A stretch of DNA of 64,000 nucleotides from Aquilaria yunnanensis (GCA_039654915.1 CM077593.1:113447413-113511412), one strand, 5' to 3'; shown: positions 26,761 to 39,250, counted from the first letter of the stretch. Program-made: numbers and translations. The notes: generated by a model not told the origin, from the letters alone.

Positions 26761-27279
26761 TGGAAAGCTTATATGGTTGAATCAAGTAGCATACTATACA
26801 TCAGGTTTAGTGCAACTCAGAAGCAATTCTTAATACACAGTAATTTGTCCGGTTTTTGGTTTATTTGTCTAATGTTGCAGATGCTTCATGTTGATTTTTC
26901 TCTGTTTGCTTCTGCCTGTAAGGTCATATGAGTAAATGTTGATAAAGAATGTATAGAAACATACGAGATGCGATTAAGTTAGAGAGATCAGAGAGATTTT
27001 ACTTGGATTAAATTTCCTATAAACCATAAATTAAGGAACTAGCGCAGGTATTTAACAAGTTTGCCCCTGTAACCATGACAGTTCATTATAATCTGGGAAA
27101 TAATATCACAGCTATATTTATTCTAGTGGGTCCTAACCGGGACCATGCATGGGTCGAATTGTTGTCATATCCTTGAAATCTTGAATCTCTACTAGAAAGA
27201 ATCTGTTAAAATTAGAAGAATAACGACCTTTTATTAGTGCATTCTCTTGTGTACCGCAGCATGTTTTCTCCTTTCTGGC

Positions 27280-28085
27280 TCAATGGCATGGGATTTTCCG
27301 CATGGGGATAAAAAAGAGTGTAATATTTTGCATCCAGTTCCCGAGCTTGAGGCCCTTTTGCTTCTTAGCTGGCGGAGTATTCGCAGAATGATCTGAAACC
27401 TTTGTGGTGCCACCGTGGTTGTTTCTTGATGTGTTGTTCCTGTTACGAGCTTCGGAAGCAGAACACATGTAGCTGGACTTGTTATTGCTCTGATATTGCC
27501 TGGTTTCCAGTAAGATTGTTTTCAGGATTGTAGTGTTGGATATTGCTGTAGGAGGACCGTCTTTCAGATCCCCTGGAGTATGTTTTCCAGAGGCAACGGA
27601 ATGGAACTCGATCGAATTCGGGTTCATCTTCTCTGATTGGGGCTGGCTCTCCTAGCAGGAGCAGAACTTGGCAGTTGGTCTTGCATGCATACTATCCCAG
27701 AAAAGGAAGCGAGTCAACTGAGCATATGTCAGCAGCAATGTCCATGAAAATCTTCTGTTTGCGAGTTTCCATAATCTGGTGCTCCATCGCATGAATGCTT
27801 TTGAGCCTTTATATATATACACAGGGTTTTGTGTTCTTTTGTGCTTGTTTCTATCTTTGTTTGCCGGTCCAGCTGAGGTTAGGTGCCGTTGGGCATCAAG
27901 GACGAGTAAAAGTAAGTTTTTGTGGCGGTGAGGTGAGTTTGTGTAATTTAGTGAGTGATGGACTTACCAATGGAGCTGGCGAAACAAACAAAGTTGATGT
28001 TTCCAGGTAGGGCACCAACTGCTGTCCGCTGATAATAACAAGGGTGCCGTTCAAATTCAAGGTTTGTGCCGAGAACACGGGTAGA
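27280..28085. other. Unidentified coding-like region
   Basis: This is a non-repetitive, more GC-balanced patch downstream of the decayed gene. On plus, a possible exon starts after a TGCTGTAG acceptor near 27547 and runs to a TGA near 27793, including RSRTWQLVLHAYYPRKG. On minus, 27627-27280 is an open frame of 115 codons that I cannot place. The plus-strand reading could be the end of the pseudogene at 25640-26760. Neither strand can be called with confidence. Confidence 0.3.
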
Positions 28086-29620
28086 GAGCCCGAACTGAAA
28101 ACCGATCTGCCCTTTTATTTTTCCCCCACATACCTGTTGGGTTTGGTTTACGAAAGTATGTTCTATGAGTAGCTATTTTTTTTTTCTTCTTTTATAAAAT
28201 GATATTTTATTTCAATTATTTTTTAGTCAAACAATATTTTACAAACTAATGATATATAATACTAAAGAACAATATGATTATATAAACTGACTAATAAAAA
28301 ACTACGCACATTTCTATGACATCAAATGAAGGGAAGATAATCGGATCAAACCGAAGCCTTTCAGATAAACTAGAATAATCATAAAAAAATAACTCACAAG
28401 TAACTGAAAAAAAAAAACAAGATAAAAAAAAAAAAGCATACAGTCATCTTGATCTTTTATTTGTAAACGTTTTATCATATAAGTTTCAGTCGCTTTCTAT
28501 ACCTTATTTGATTTTCTCATAGTTACCAATTTTAAAAATAGGCTAATTAGATCTGTTTACCGTAAAACGTTAGATTTACTAGACAATATTCCTATTGCTG
28601 GTAGTGAAGGAATTTTATAAAGGAGAAAGAACGATGAAAGTGATTAAGGATAATTGAGTGATATAATGGCAAAAAATCAACTGGTAAAACGTGGATTTCA
28701 ATTTAGGTTTGGCAGAATTCACATAGAATAAAGTAGAAGGAACAATGGGAGAAGAAGAAATGTGCGGCTGGGGTTTTTTTAGAGTAAAAAATGCCTCAAG
28801 TCTATGACAATCTAGTTTGTGAAGAACATATTTAATTGAGAAAAAGTGCTAACAAAACTATAGTAGTGAATAGTGATTCAATTGAATATGATCTAACATG
28901 TAATGGTGTTGATGGAAGAAGAATTTTATTTAGAATCTTTACGTTTCATAAATTCAACAGATAAATTTGTAGAAATAGTATTGTTCGTACTGAAACTGAA
29001 ATCAAATTAAACCATGAATTAAACTTGGGATTTAGCTTATTAACAACCTATAAATTCGTGTAACTTGAGTTTAGACTTGAATTTAAATGCCCTAAATATA
29101 CTTTACACTACAGACTACAGCCTTAGTGCCAAAACAGTTTAAATTTCAAATTTTTGCATGACTAGGTTAGGTTGCCAGCTGATGGTGTGAATCCTACAAT
29201 ACATCAACAGACAGATGAAGAAATGGTATACTTGTTCGGCCAGTTAAAAATTTCTTTCCAATAACAATTCCTTTTCACCTTTTTGGTATCATGGCATATT
29301 CCTTCTAGATTAAATCAGACATAAGATATTATTTCAACTCTATTTTTCCTGAAAAGAAAGAAAATTTGTCACATCTGATTTATAAGGGTGTTCATCTAAC
29401 CTGCAAAATTTATTGGCCAAAACTGAATTAATCCTATGGTCATGTAGGTTTTTTTAGCTGGTTAGGGTTAATTTGGGTAGTAAAAATAGAAATTCGATAT
29501 ATATGTTGGTTGGTTCGGATAGTAAAAACCAATATCTTGTAAATCTGAATAGACCTTAATTATTTAAGTTTAAGTTAGCTTAACTCATCCTATCCCAACC
29601 AAAAAAAAAAAAAAACCATG
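28086..29620. other. Intergenic AT-rich spacer
   Basis: No gene is supported. Homopolymer A/T runs dominate 28160-28440. Near 29390, TAAGGGTGTTCATCTAACC resembles a hAT-type end, but no partner end was confirmed. Confidence 0.4.
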
Positions 29621-29628
29621 AGCCCAAC

Positions 29629-30350
29629 TATGGAGTTAAATACTGCGGTATACTGCTTATCATACGCAGCACAAAAATTTTCACATTTTATCATTTTATC
29701 GTACGGTATACGGTAGTATTTTGCATATTACTCACGTTTTGTGTACATTTTGTCCGAAAACCATGGTATACCACAAATACCGTGAGGTACGTACTGCAGT
29801 ATTTTACTTTTTGTAAATGCGTGTGAGATATTTCTTTTTTCATTTTACATCAAAATATCATAAATATATAAAACATTAAAATATAATTAATCATATCATA
29901 AAATAAATATTTACTTTTATTCTTTTGGTTACTTTTCTTAGTTAATATAAAAATTTAATGGTTACTTTAAGCCATCTAGAAACTCAATGTAGTATTAGAA
30001 AATATATTATTATTATTAAAGTATTATTTTTTTTCTTTTATATCAATAAATTAGTTTCTTTCTGAGTATTATTTATTTTTCTCTATGTATATAACATTTT
30101 TTAATGTTTTTTTATTAAAAAAATATCTTCTATCATTTATATTTTATTTATATTTGACAAATTATGCTAAGAAAAATTAGAATACATATAAAATATGCAA
30201 AAAAGTATCAAATTTATGTAATCTTAAAATAATATTCTAAAATTTATTTTTTTGCGAAAACAGTAATAATATGTGGCGTGATATACTATATGGTATACCT
30301 TAAAAATTTAGCGTGCGATATACCTAACAGTAACGACATTTAACACCTTA
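29629..30350. mobile_element. hAT-like MITE, 722 bp
   Basis: The ends read TATGGAGTTAAAT (left) and, reverse-complemented, TAAGGTGTTAAAT (right). Both arms go on to carry GGTATAC/GTATACC words. The flanking 8-bp words are AGCCCAAC (29621-29628) and AGCCTAAC (30351-30358), one mismatch apart. The core is extremely AT-rich and has no open frame. End sequence and 8-bp duplication fit the hAT superfamily. Confidence 0.8.
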
Positions 30351-30358
30351 AGCCTAAC

Positions 30359-32475
30359 TTTTACCAGCTCAACTCTTAATCCCAAAGTCTAATTGTTATT
30401 CTCAGCTCTCCTCTAACCTTTCTTTCACTAGACTTGTCATTCCTCTCTCTTATCAAACTCAATTGCCTTAACATCAAATTATGCATAAAGTACAAACCTA
30501 GAATGAACTCGAAGCACGTGAACCAAAGAACACTATCTCCAAACACTATGGACCAACTTTAGGGATTCGAGAATTGCCAATGACCCTACGTTAAATCTTT
30601 TTCTTCTTCACGTGTTATTACCATACAACTATAGTTTTGTTGTTGGTTAATGGTTTGGTAGTTTTTTGGTTTCAGATTTTAATTTTAGATTATTTGGTAG
30701 ATGAGTTGAATAGATGAGTGATTTTGTTTCAAATTTTTATTTTAGTTGGTTTGGTAGAATTGTCTTTTAATGTTATTATGTGTTGCCATATGAAATGTTT
30801 TGGTTATATGAGAATTGTTAAAATTAACCATACTACACTGATTTGAACCATTTTATATGTAGGTGGGATTTGATCGAGTTTTGAAATTAGGTGGGTACGA
30901 TTGGGTTTCAAAGTGAGAAACCCGTTGTAGATACGAGTTAGGTTAGGTTTTGGTGAAACCCGATAGTACTTGCCATGTGTACATTTGTACCCATTGACAA
31001 TATTGATGAAAAACTAGTCAACAAAGTATTCACTAACACTTTATAAGCCACCCACTAGGAAAATGGTAAGCTAAATGCTTATATTCTGAAACTTGAGTCT
31101 ACATGTAAACATAAATATAAGGTTTCTCACATTTTTTTTTCTATGTGACATATGAGGTATTACATATATACTATTAAAACTGAAAATTGAATGTAAAATA
31201 AATAAAATTTTATTATATAAAATAGTGTAAAAATTATTTGAGAGTTGAATTTTACCAGAAAACTGTTATTGGACAAATTAACTTAAGATTTCCTATTGTT
31301 AAGATATCACACTACATGGTGATGTTTGCCATCTAAATTTTCATGGTCAAACCAACCTAGGGGACCAATTTGGAATGACCTGTAAAGGCTCAGGATTATT
31401 AGTACCATATAAAGAATAAAATGTTTTTTTAACAAAAGAATGAAAGGTTTAAGATGATTTTTCAATAAATCTAAATTAATGGAGTAGTATTTCTACATGT
31501 CATTCGAAGTCGGCATGGGTGCATCCAAGATTTTAAGTTAGGAAAGGTCAGATTTCATTTTGCAAAGTTAAAAAATTATGGGAGGCTATATTAGAGATAA
31601 TGAGGTTTTTTTAACTTTATTTTTACATATATACATGGATAATACACATACTTTACAAAAATTTTGGGAGGGCTAGCACCTCTAATCCCCACTCTCTCCG
31701 TCCATGAAAGTCGGGGAAAATAATGGGAGAAAATTTTCTTCCAGCTGTCTAGCCAGCATATGAGAGTAAAGCAATTGTTCTTCATTGTCACCTCCATGCT
31801 AGCTCATCAATAATGTTGGATATTATTACAACCATCATTGCTAATTGATTCTTTACACTGGATAACTAATTTGTAGAAGGAGTTGAGGTGAGTTACTTGA
31901 CTAAAACCTAAATCCAAACAAATAAATTATATTTGAATAAAATGGTTACATTATTTTTGGTTTTTGGCTGGTTTAAATCAAAATCAAATTTTATATTCAA
32001 TTATTAGGATTCTAAATCTGAAGTGATACTATTCCATATTAAAGTATATGTTATTGATCATTCACTAGCTTTTAATAAGAAATGTAAAAATTTTGAATGT
32101 TTGAATTATTTTTTTCATTTGCTACATGTTTAGGCCCAACAAAAGGAACTAAATAAATTAACATGTAATTTGAGTTATTCAGATTAGTTCTAACATGCAA
32201 TTCAGACAGCTCAGATCTACTTTGTAGAAATTAAAAACAAATTAAAAGTCATATTTCAATTAGTTTCAAATTAAATAAATTTAATGCTCACCCCTAGGAG
32301 GAGCATATCAGTTTGAGGGTTTCTTTCACTTTATTGTTGATCTTAGGGGTGCACAACCAAACTAGAAAAAATTGTGAAACAAAATTAGCCTAATCTTGTC
32401 CAAACTAAAAAAATTCAGCACTTGTGGTGTGGTTTGGTTTTGGAAAACACAAAGTCGATCAACATTTAGAAGATT
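30359..32475. other. Intergenic, probably eroded repeats
   Basis: No gene is supported. Words such as GCTCACCCCTAGG (about 32286) and TTAGGGGTGCACAACC (about 32345) look like ends of hAT-type miniature elements lying close together, but complete elements with target duplications could not be closed. Confidence 0.35.
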
Positions 32476-32480
32476 CTGGT

Positions 32481-33423
32481 TTAGGATTAAGTACCAAATT
32501 TATCACTGAAAAATATTGAAAGGAGCAAATTTGCCACAAACGTGTTAAGTGTACTAGATCTCACACCAAATTTTTCTTCAAGTGCAAAATTACAAATAAG
32601 GTTACAAAAATGAGCAAACTTGCCACTCGTCCCTTAAGTGACCATCAAATGAAGGTGGAAAAACTATTTCATTGATTGATTCTTCCATTTTCTTTTACCA
32701 GTACCTTAACTTTGTTCATCTGATAATCATGCCATCATCTTCACTCTTAGTCCCCTTCTAAACTTGCAAGCATTTTCTAGCCATCATCAATCGTGGAAAA
32801 TTCTACTGCTACTTCCTTTCCCAAATCTCTCACAAACAAAACCCTTATACATAGCCCAAACTTCCAGATCTCAACCCAACAACAAACATGTCCTATTCCT
32901 CCAATTAGTAATGTTTATTAAAGAAATCACTTTCTTAAATGAGCTCAACATCTTCTCGAAATATCCTTTGCACGCTGCTTTCAATTACTAATAGATCTGG
33001 CCAGGTTCAAGGACACAAAAACTATTCAACTTCATTGATGAGAAAATGTTCTCCTTTCTCTTTTCCTAAGGGTCCAACAAATACCATAGGGGGGAACATT
33101 TATGGCAACTTAGAGCACCACAACCCCTTAGGCAAGCTACAGAACTTGGGCAAATAAATGGTGAAGAAGATGACATGATCATGAGATGGACAAAGAAAGT
33201 TAGAGCATTAGTGAAAGTAACAATAAAGAATTAAAAACCAAAACCGTTGTTTTTCCTTTTCATTTGACGGTCACTTAATGGGTGGAAAAGTTGCCCATTT
33301 TGTAATATTGGTGGTAATTTTGCACTAACAAAACTTGGAATGAGATTCCGTACACTTAAGATATTGATGATAAATTTGCTGATTTTTGTTACTTTCTAGT
33401 AATAAATCTAGTACTTTATCCTC
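32481..33423. mobile_element. Non-autonomous TIR element, ~0.94 kb
   Basis: The left arm (about 32481-32665) and the reverse complement of the right arm (about 33235-33423) share, in order, AGGAT(T/A)AAGTAC, CTTAAGTGTAC-type words, GTGCAAAATTAC and TTAAGTGACC.TCAAATGAA. The interior (32670-33200) has a 75-codon frame on plus (32764-32991) with no known motif, and no transposase. A perfect target duplication was not found. Long arms suggest a MULE derivative. Confidence 0.7.
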
Positions 33424-33599
33424 AGATCTATTATAGCATAAATAACTGATGAAACCCGGACCAATCCTTACCCATTAACATAAGCCCAAACACCGCAAGT
33501 CCCTCACCTATCTCCACAAGCTCATACCCTTAGTTAGCCCAATACCCATCCTTGGCTAAGCGGAGCGCAAATCCAATACTCGATTACGGATTACCCCTA

Positions 33600-33796
33600 A
33601 GGCCCTAACATCTCTCACTCCTCTTCTCTACGGTCCTCGTCCTCCTACTAGCTTACCGCTAGTGCTAACTATTCCAGATCCCAGTCGTCGCTGATACCCA
33701 CCGCCGCGTCGATCCCATTCCCCATCCCACGTTGCAGACTTGCAGTGGTGATCTCGTTCCAGCTGAGTGCGGCACTGAATACTGAAGAGTGAAGAG
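33600..33796 (+). promoter_or_regulatory. Probable 5' UTR exon / promoter of dihydrodipicolinate synthase
   Basis: A CT-rich, CpG-containing block unlike its AT-rich surroundings ends with GAAGAG followed by a GT donor at 33797. A possible 3' splice site (TTTTTAACTCTAG) at 34650-34661 would join it to the first coding exon. An alternative donor lies at 33855, after a short ATG frame. Assignment as leader rests on composition and splice signals only. Confidence 0.45.
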
Positions 33797-34795
33797 GTAA
33801 TAGACAAGCACTGAGATTAAGGGATTAAAATTATGGATTTTTCTGATGGAAAAGGTATGGTCAGGCTGCTTTTTCTGTTGAAAAATTGTTCAGTATTTAG
33901 GAAATTTATTTAGTTCTCTCTGCAGGTCTTTGCATTTAGGTTAGAGTTAGTTGCGTAATACGATTGATTTGATTAATGTGAGGATCTACATCATGATTTC
34001 TCAGTTTTATATTCGGTACTGTACTGGGCTCGAGTCTGACTTATGTGGCTAATTCTTTGTTCTAGAAATCAAGCTATTAAATAATTGAGACTTGGCTCAA
34101 GGTTTCGTGTTAAAATCTTTATGTGACTTCTTTGCTGACTTAAGCTTGTAGTTACCATGACTTAGAGATTTTGTAGATTGAGATAAATTATGACTTTTCT
34201 TTTTTTGTGTATTCATTCCTTTTGAGGACCCTGAGCTTTGAAAAGTTGTTTTATGATGCATGTACTTGTTGTTTCTGTTAAGCATGAGCTTAGTTTTGAT
34301 CTTTGAGAAGCTTGAATTAAGACTACGTTTAAAGCATGTTGTAGTTACCATGACCGAGAGATTTTGTAGGAGACTATGATCTTTTGTTGCATGATTTCTG
34401 TGTGTTGTTTGCTACTTTATGTTTTTGTTATGGATGGGTTGTGTTTGGCAAGGAATTTGTAAAACCGAACAACCAAACAGACCCAAACTGCATATTTGCG
34501 GTTTGGTTTTGTTTGAGTTTTTTGTTTCATCAGTTCAGTTAGGTTTCAAGACTCTGAAGACTGATCACTATTCGGTTCCGTTTGGGTTCCTGTGAAACCC
34601 AGACAAGACCATACTACTAACAGTCCTAGCTGATTCTACTTTCCTTGGTTTTTAACTCTAGACTTGGTGGGTACCATAATTCCAACCATTAAGGCTAGAG
34701 GGAAAGCCTCTTTTGATTCGTTAGAACTGTAAAAAAAGCTTCAAAGGGAAATTCGTAGCCAAATGAAATTCCGTGAGCTTCACTGTGGGTTGCAA

Positions 34796-37700
34796 ATGAT
34801 GGATTTGAAGAGCTCTGGTGTGCTCCTGAGGGATTTGCCTCTCCATTTTTCATGTCGCAATTCTGGCGACAATCACTGCAGGTATTGCCTCATTATTTTA
34901 ATTATTTAGCACCATTTATCTGTACCAACATATGGTGAATAATTTACTTTAACATTTTTTAATAACAGTCTGTTATTGTCACTTGCATCTGCGGATATTA
35001 ACCTTTAATTATTGTTCCATTCTCACCCTTAACCTGAAAATTGCTTGTGGTAGATCCGTAACTTGCAAAAAAAAAGGTTCCATTTTCATCATTTTCTTGA
35101 CGGAAAAAGTTAATTTTGGTGGAAAACGCCACATTAATATAGGTTGTTGCTTGACGGGCCGATGGGAACGTTTCATCATCCGTGATATTTGTTAATCTTT
35201 ATTGAGGTACTGACTTTTATTTTGTCTCATTGAAGTTCATATTTTCGTTAGAAATAATTTCTTATTCCAAACTGTAATTAAATAATTTTAAAAAGTACCA
35301 GTTGACTGATAGAACCATGATAGTTCATCTCTAATTATTTTAAAAATTGTAATAAGCTTCAAGGCAATTCATAAATGCTAATAATGTTTATTTTTTGTAG
35401 GTCTCAAGAATATAAATAAATTTGTGAATTAAATGTATTCTGAAAAAAAAGGTTAAATAAATAAAAAAAGTAGTATGTACAAATCTAATTAACCTGATTT
35501 AATCAATTATTATGTGTTAACTCAATCAGTGATTGAGTCAATAATTATGATTAAACAACATTCAAGAAAGAAATGGGTAAATGCTAGTTTTAACCTTCAA
35601 AACTTTCCCCACACCTTTTAGAAATCTTAAAATTTTTCCATCTAATGATCCAACCATCATCTTCACGTCCTCTAAACTCTTGTTGCTCTCCGGCCACCAC
35701 CGAGTGTGCAAGTCAAAGGAAAATATGTAAGTTTCGTAGTGTATGGACCGAAGAACAACCCCATGGTTGGGTTAATCAATTTTGTTTCAAACCAATGAAA
35801 GCATTTAGGAAGATATGGGTTCTGAATTGTTCAAGAACCCTAACCATGATTTGATGAAATTAAAGTATTGAAGGCAAAATTGCACAGTGCAAGTTATAGC
35901 CTGAGGATTGTTGGACCCTATGTGACGTCCCGATTGCCCGCCGTTGCTTGCTCCAACGCAAGCGGGTGCAGGCCTTGGGGACAGTGCTTCTGGCGCTGCC
36001 AATCCTCAGGCTGCAACGCCGCTCCAGGCGGTGGTGGCCCATGGTGCCAAAGGAGCTCGCAAAAGAGAGATAGAGATGGTGGCCAGATTGACAAATGGGA
36101 AAGTTTCAGCATTTGTTTGGGTAGGGATCAAGTTTCCAGGGGTTGAAACTGTCGTTTTTCTATTTCTTTGTAGAAGTTTTATTTTTAATTATGCTTATTA
36201 ACCCTTATTGAGTAAACAATTATTTGACTACATAAGGTTCAATTAAAGAATGATTAACACTAAACTTTTATTCACTTAACCATTTTTTGGAAGACATTTA
36301 GTTAACCATTTTAGTTGTCCTTGAAACCTAGGGAAAAAAATTCATGACTTATTTTGCATTTAATTTTTTGGAAGCTTATTACAATGTCTAAAAAGGTTAT
36401 TGATCGACTATTAAATTTTTATTATAATTTATTAGTTCTTAATTATTCTTCAATTAAAATTTTGAAATAGAATTTTTTTTTTACTGCACAAATATTTTGC
36501 ATGGAAACTGAAGCTAAGGTCTCATTTATAAAAGAACAAGGTTAAGGACAAAAGGTGTCATTTTCACTACAATCCTATGCTAATGTGGCGTTTCTTGTTG
36601 CAATTAATGTTTTCTGTCGAGAAAAGGACGTAAATGGAATGTTCTTTTGGGGTGAGGGACATACTATGAGCAATTTTCAGGTTAGGGGCAAGAGTGAACA
36701 ATAATTAAAGGTTAGAAACCACGAATGCAATTTACCTAGCCTGTTATATACTACCTCCGTCCCATATTCTTTGCACTATTTGACTTTTTCACATAGTTTG
36801 ACTTGAATTTATTCATATTAGTATTTGTTAGAAAAAAATTAAAAAATATATATTTAGAAATTATATGTCTTGATTTATTAATCTTATATAAAGGTTCTTC
36901 ATTTATATATTAAAATGTTGAAAATAAAAAATCATAGATTAATTGCTGAAAAGTAAATGGTGCAAAGAATATGAGATAGAAGGAGTACTATTTAAAAATA
37001 ACCTGCTTGTACATATATTTGCTGATTCTTTTGTTGCATTGAAGGAAAACTTTCAAATGGAGGTCTCCCCAAGCTGCTGTCCTACCTAATTTCCATCTCC
37101 CAATGCGTAGTTTTGAGGTTAAGAACAGGTAATTCATCAATTCATATTATTTTTGCTTTGAAGTTGATTGGGTGCAATTAAATTTCCTGAATTTTCATGA
37201 TGATAAAATGTAGCTTCTGACGACGTTGGAGCTCTGGTGTTCTTTTTCCTCTTATTGTTGGTGCTCATAGACTTAGCTGTTTCTTTTCATTTTTTCTTTG
37301 GAAGTGATACTCGTGTATATTGTGGCCAATTGACATCCTCTGAGGCACACATGCCAATGAAACCAATTGCAGTTTTTAAATGATGTTCTTTTGATCCTGC
37401 TGTGTGGTAAAATTGTGTGACCGGACTACTGAGTTGATCGTACTATTTCATTAGAACTAAAATGTTTCCTCGGTTGGATAGCTTCCTACAAATATGTATA
37501 TGCTGTGGTAGTTAACCATTGTTTGTGGTGTTCTTGGTAATGAACTGCTGAATTTTAAGGGTTAGGGCTACCTTGATGGTTGCTTCTACATGCCAACATG
37601 TTACTGATTTGATATTGTCTTGCATATGCCTGTAGAACCTCAGCAGAGGACATAAAGTCCCTTAGGTTAATAACTGCCATCAAAACTCCGTATCTACCAG

Positions 37701-38563
37701 ATGGTAGATTTGACCTGGAAGCATATGATGACTTGGTGAATATGCAAATTGAGAATGGCACTGAGGGTGTAATTGTTGGTGGGACAACTGGTGAAGGCCA
37801 ACTGATGAGCTGGGATGAGCACATAATGCTTATTGGTCATACTGTCAACTGTTTTGGTGGATTGATCAAAGTAATTGGTAACACAGGGAGCAACTCAACA
37901 AGGGAAGCAATCCATGCAACTGAACAAGGATTTGCTGTTGGAATGCACGCTGCTCTTCACATCAATCCTTACTATGGCAAAACCTCCATGGAGGGTTTAG
38001 TTTCTCACTTTGACAGCGTGCTACCTATGGGTCCCACTATCATATACAATGTACCGTCTAGAACAGGCCAGGACATTCCCCCGCATGTGATTCACACTGT
38101 AGCACAGAGTCCTAACCTTGCTGGTGTCAAAGAGTGTGTTGGCAATGACCGTGTCCAACAGTATGCAAATAATGGAATCGTGGTGTGGAGTGGAAATGAT
38201 GATCAATGCCATGATGCTAGATGGAGTCATGGAGCCACTGGAGTGATTTCTGTTACCAGCAACTTAGTCCCTCATTTGATGCGGGAACTCATGTTTGCTG
38301 GGAAGGACCCTTCACTGAATTCAAAGCTTTTGCCGTTGATGGACTGGCTTTTCTGTGAACCAAATCCCATCAGTTTGAACACAGCTCTTGCGCAACTTGG
38401 AGTTGTTAGGCCTGTTTTTAGGTTGCCATATGTACCCCTTCCATTGGCAAAGAGAATAGAATTCGTTAATCTGGTTAGGGACATTGGACGTGAGAATTTT
38501 GTTGGAGAAAAAGATGTCCGTGTTCTTGACGATGGTGACTTTATCTTGGTTCTGAGGTATTAG
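34796..38563 (+). CDS. DHDPS: 4-hydroxy-tetrahydrodipicolinate (dihydrodipicolinate) synthase, plastid
   Basis: Coding exons 34796-34881, 37045-37128 and 37636-38563 join in phase to 365 aa, the length I recall for Arabidopsis DHDPS. The enzyme condenses pyruvate with aspartate semialdehyde, the first committed step of lysine synthesis in plastids. Residues 1-55 form a plastid transit region ending in [16 protein letters not shown]. The TIM barrel follows, with GGTTGEGQ (105-112), INPYYGKTS (about 166-174), IIYNVP (192-197; catalytic Tyr194) and AGVKECVG with the Schiff-base Lys222. [14 protein letters not shown] holds the region where known lysine-insensitive mutants map in other plants; here it looks wild type, so lysine feedback is expected. 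The adjacent ATG at 34799 has better start context, and an upstream in-frame ATG at 34763 would add 11 residues. Intron 1 holds two transposons. Confidence 0.95.
34978..36740. mobile_element. MULE-like TIR element (~1.76 kb) inside DHDPS intron 1
   Basis: The left arm (about 34984-35150) matches the reverse complement of the right arm (about 36560-36736): TAACCTTTAATTATTGTTC, then CTTAACCTGAAAATTGCT or CCTAACCTGAAAATTGCT, then AACGCCACATTA at the inner side. CTGTTAT flanks both sides (34970-34976 and 36741-36747), a candidate target duplication of 7 to 8 bp. The interior has a GC-rich island (35930-36090) with no recognised product, perhaps captured host DNA. The arms also resemble a single arm at 54785-54955. 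No transposase is visible. Confidence 0.8.
36751..36988. mobile_element. Stowaway-like MITE (238 bp) in DHDPS intron 1
   Basis: The left end, CTACCTCCGTCCCATATTC, is the classic Stowaway-type end. The right end, reverse-complemented, reads GTACTCCTTCTATCTCATATTC and continues TTTGCAC like the left. TA dinucleotides flank both sides (36749-36750 and 36989-36990). It sits about 10 bp from the MULE-like element's right end. It is a non-coding Tc1/Mariner-derived miniature element. Confidence 0.85.
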
Positions 38564-38744
38564 CATGTGTCCAACTGTAGGGGCTCCCGAGGCAATGCTC
38601 AATGGGGCGTTCTTGTTTTAACATTTCCATCTGAAGTTACAAATGATCTGCATTACGTTATTGATGTGTTGTGAAGAGACTGTAGTAGTATCTGCTTGCC
38701 GTATGATCATTTATCTGCTTACTTGGCACAGATACCTCGCTGAG

Positions 38745-39250
38745 GCACGCAGGCTTGTTCGACGGGTGTGGGAAAGAGGTTTACTTTCATGCTCCGATGT
38801 GTGCACAGAATGCAATCTTGTCCAGCTCAAGTATTGTGTTTTGCTGCCGCGCTCCATCAAAGTTGTGCGGCACCATTACCCACTTGCCCACATATTCTCC
38901 ATCCCTTAAGGAAGAGGAAGATTAGTAGAATGTCAGCTTTGTTACAAGAAGTTGAATTCTAGGCACGGCTGCTACTACTGCTCGGAGTGCGATTACATGG
39001 TTCATGTGGATTGCACGAAGGATAGAAATGTTTTTGACCTCCCATATGAAAAAAGAGCAGTATCTGAAATAACAAAGAACCCATTGAAAGTAGCTCAGGG
39101 GTAGAATCATCATCAACATCAAAACAAGCAAGATTGGTCGATGAATCTACCATTGATCATGAAAATGACGAAGAAAGGAGCTTGGTGCAAGTCTTGGGAG
39201 TCGGAAACTGTTGGACAGGGTTGAAGAGACCAAATTTGTTATATGAGGGG
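38745..39250 (+). pseudogene. DC1 (Cys/His-rich C1) domain pseudogene A
   Basis: One frame reads TECNLVQLKYCVLLPRSIKV, a stop at 38907, then ECQLCYKKLNSRHGCYYC, SECDYMVHVDCTKD and a stop at 39102. This is the CxxC...HGCYYCSECDYxVHxDC pattern of plant DC1 zinc domains. Just upstream, GCGKEVYFHAPMC is in another frame, which shows a frameshift. The next part (ESTIDHENDEERSLVQVL) is again in another frame and matches pseudogene B. It lies only about 180 bp after the DHDPS stop. DC1 proteins are plant-expanded zinc or lipid binding-type proteins of mostly unknown role. Confidence 0.85.

Noticed and set aside
36751..36988. The Stowaway-like MITE as the right end of the adjacent MULE
   Set aside because: Its own ends and TA flanks close independently, and the MULE right arm already ends before it near 36740.
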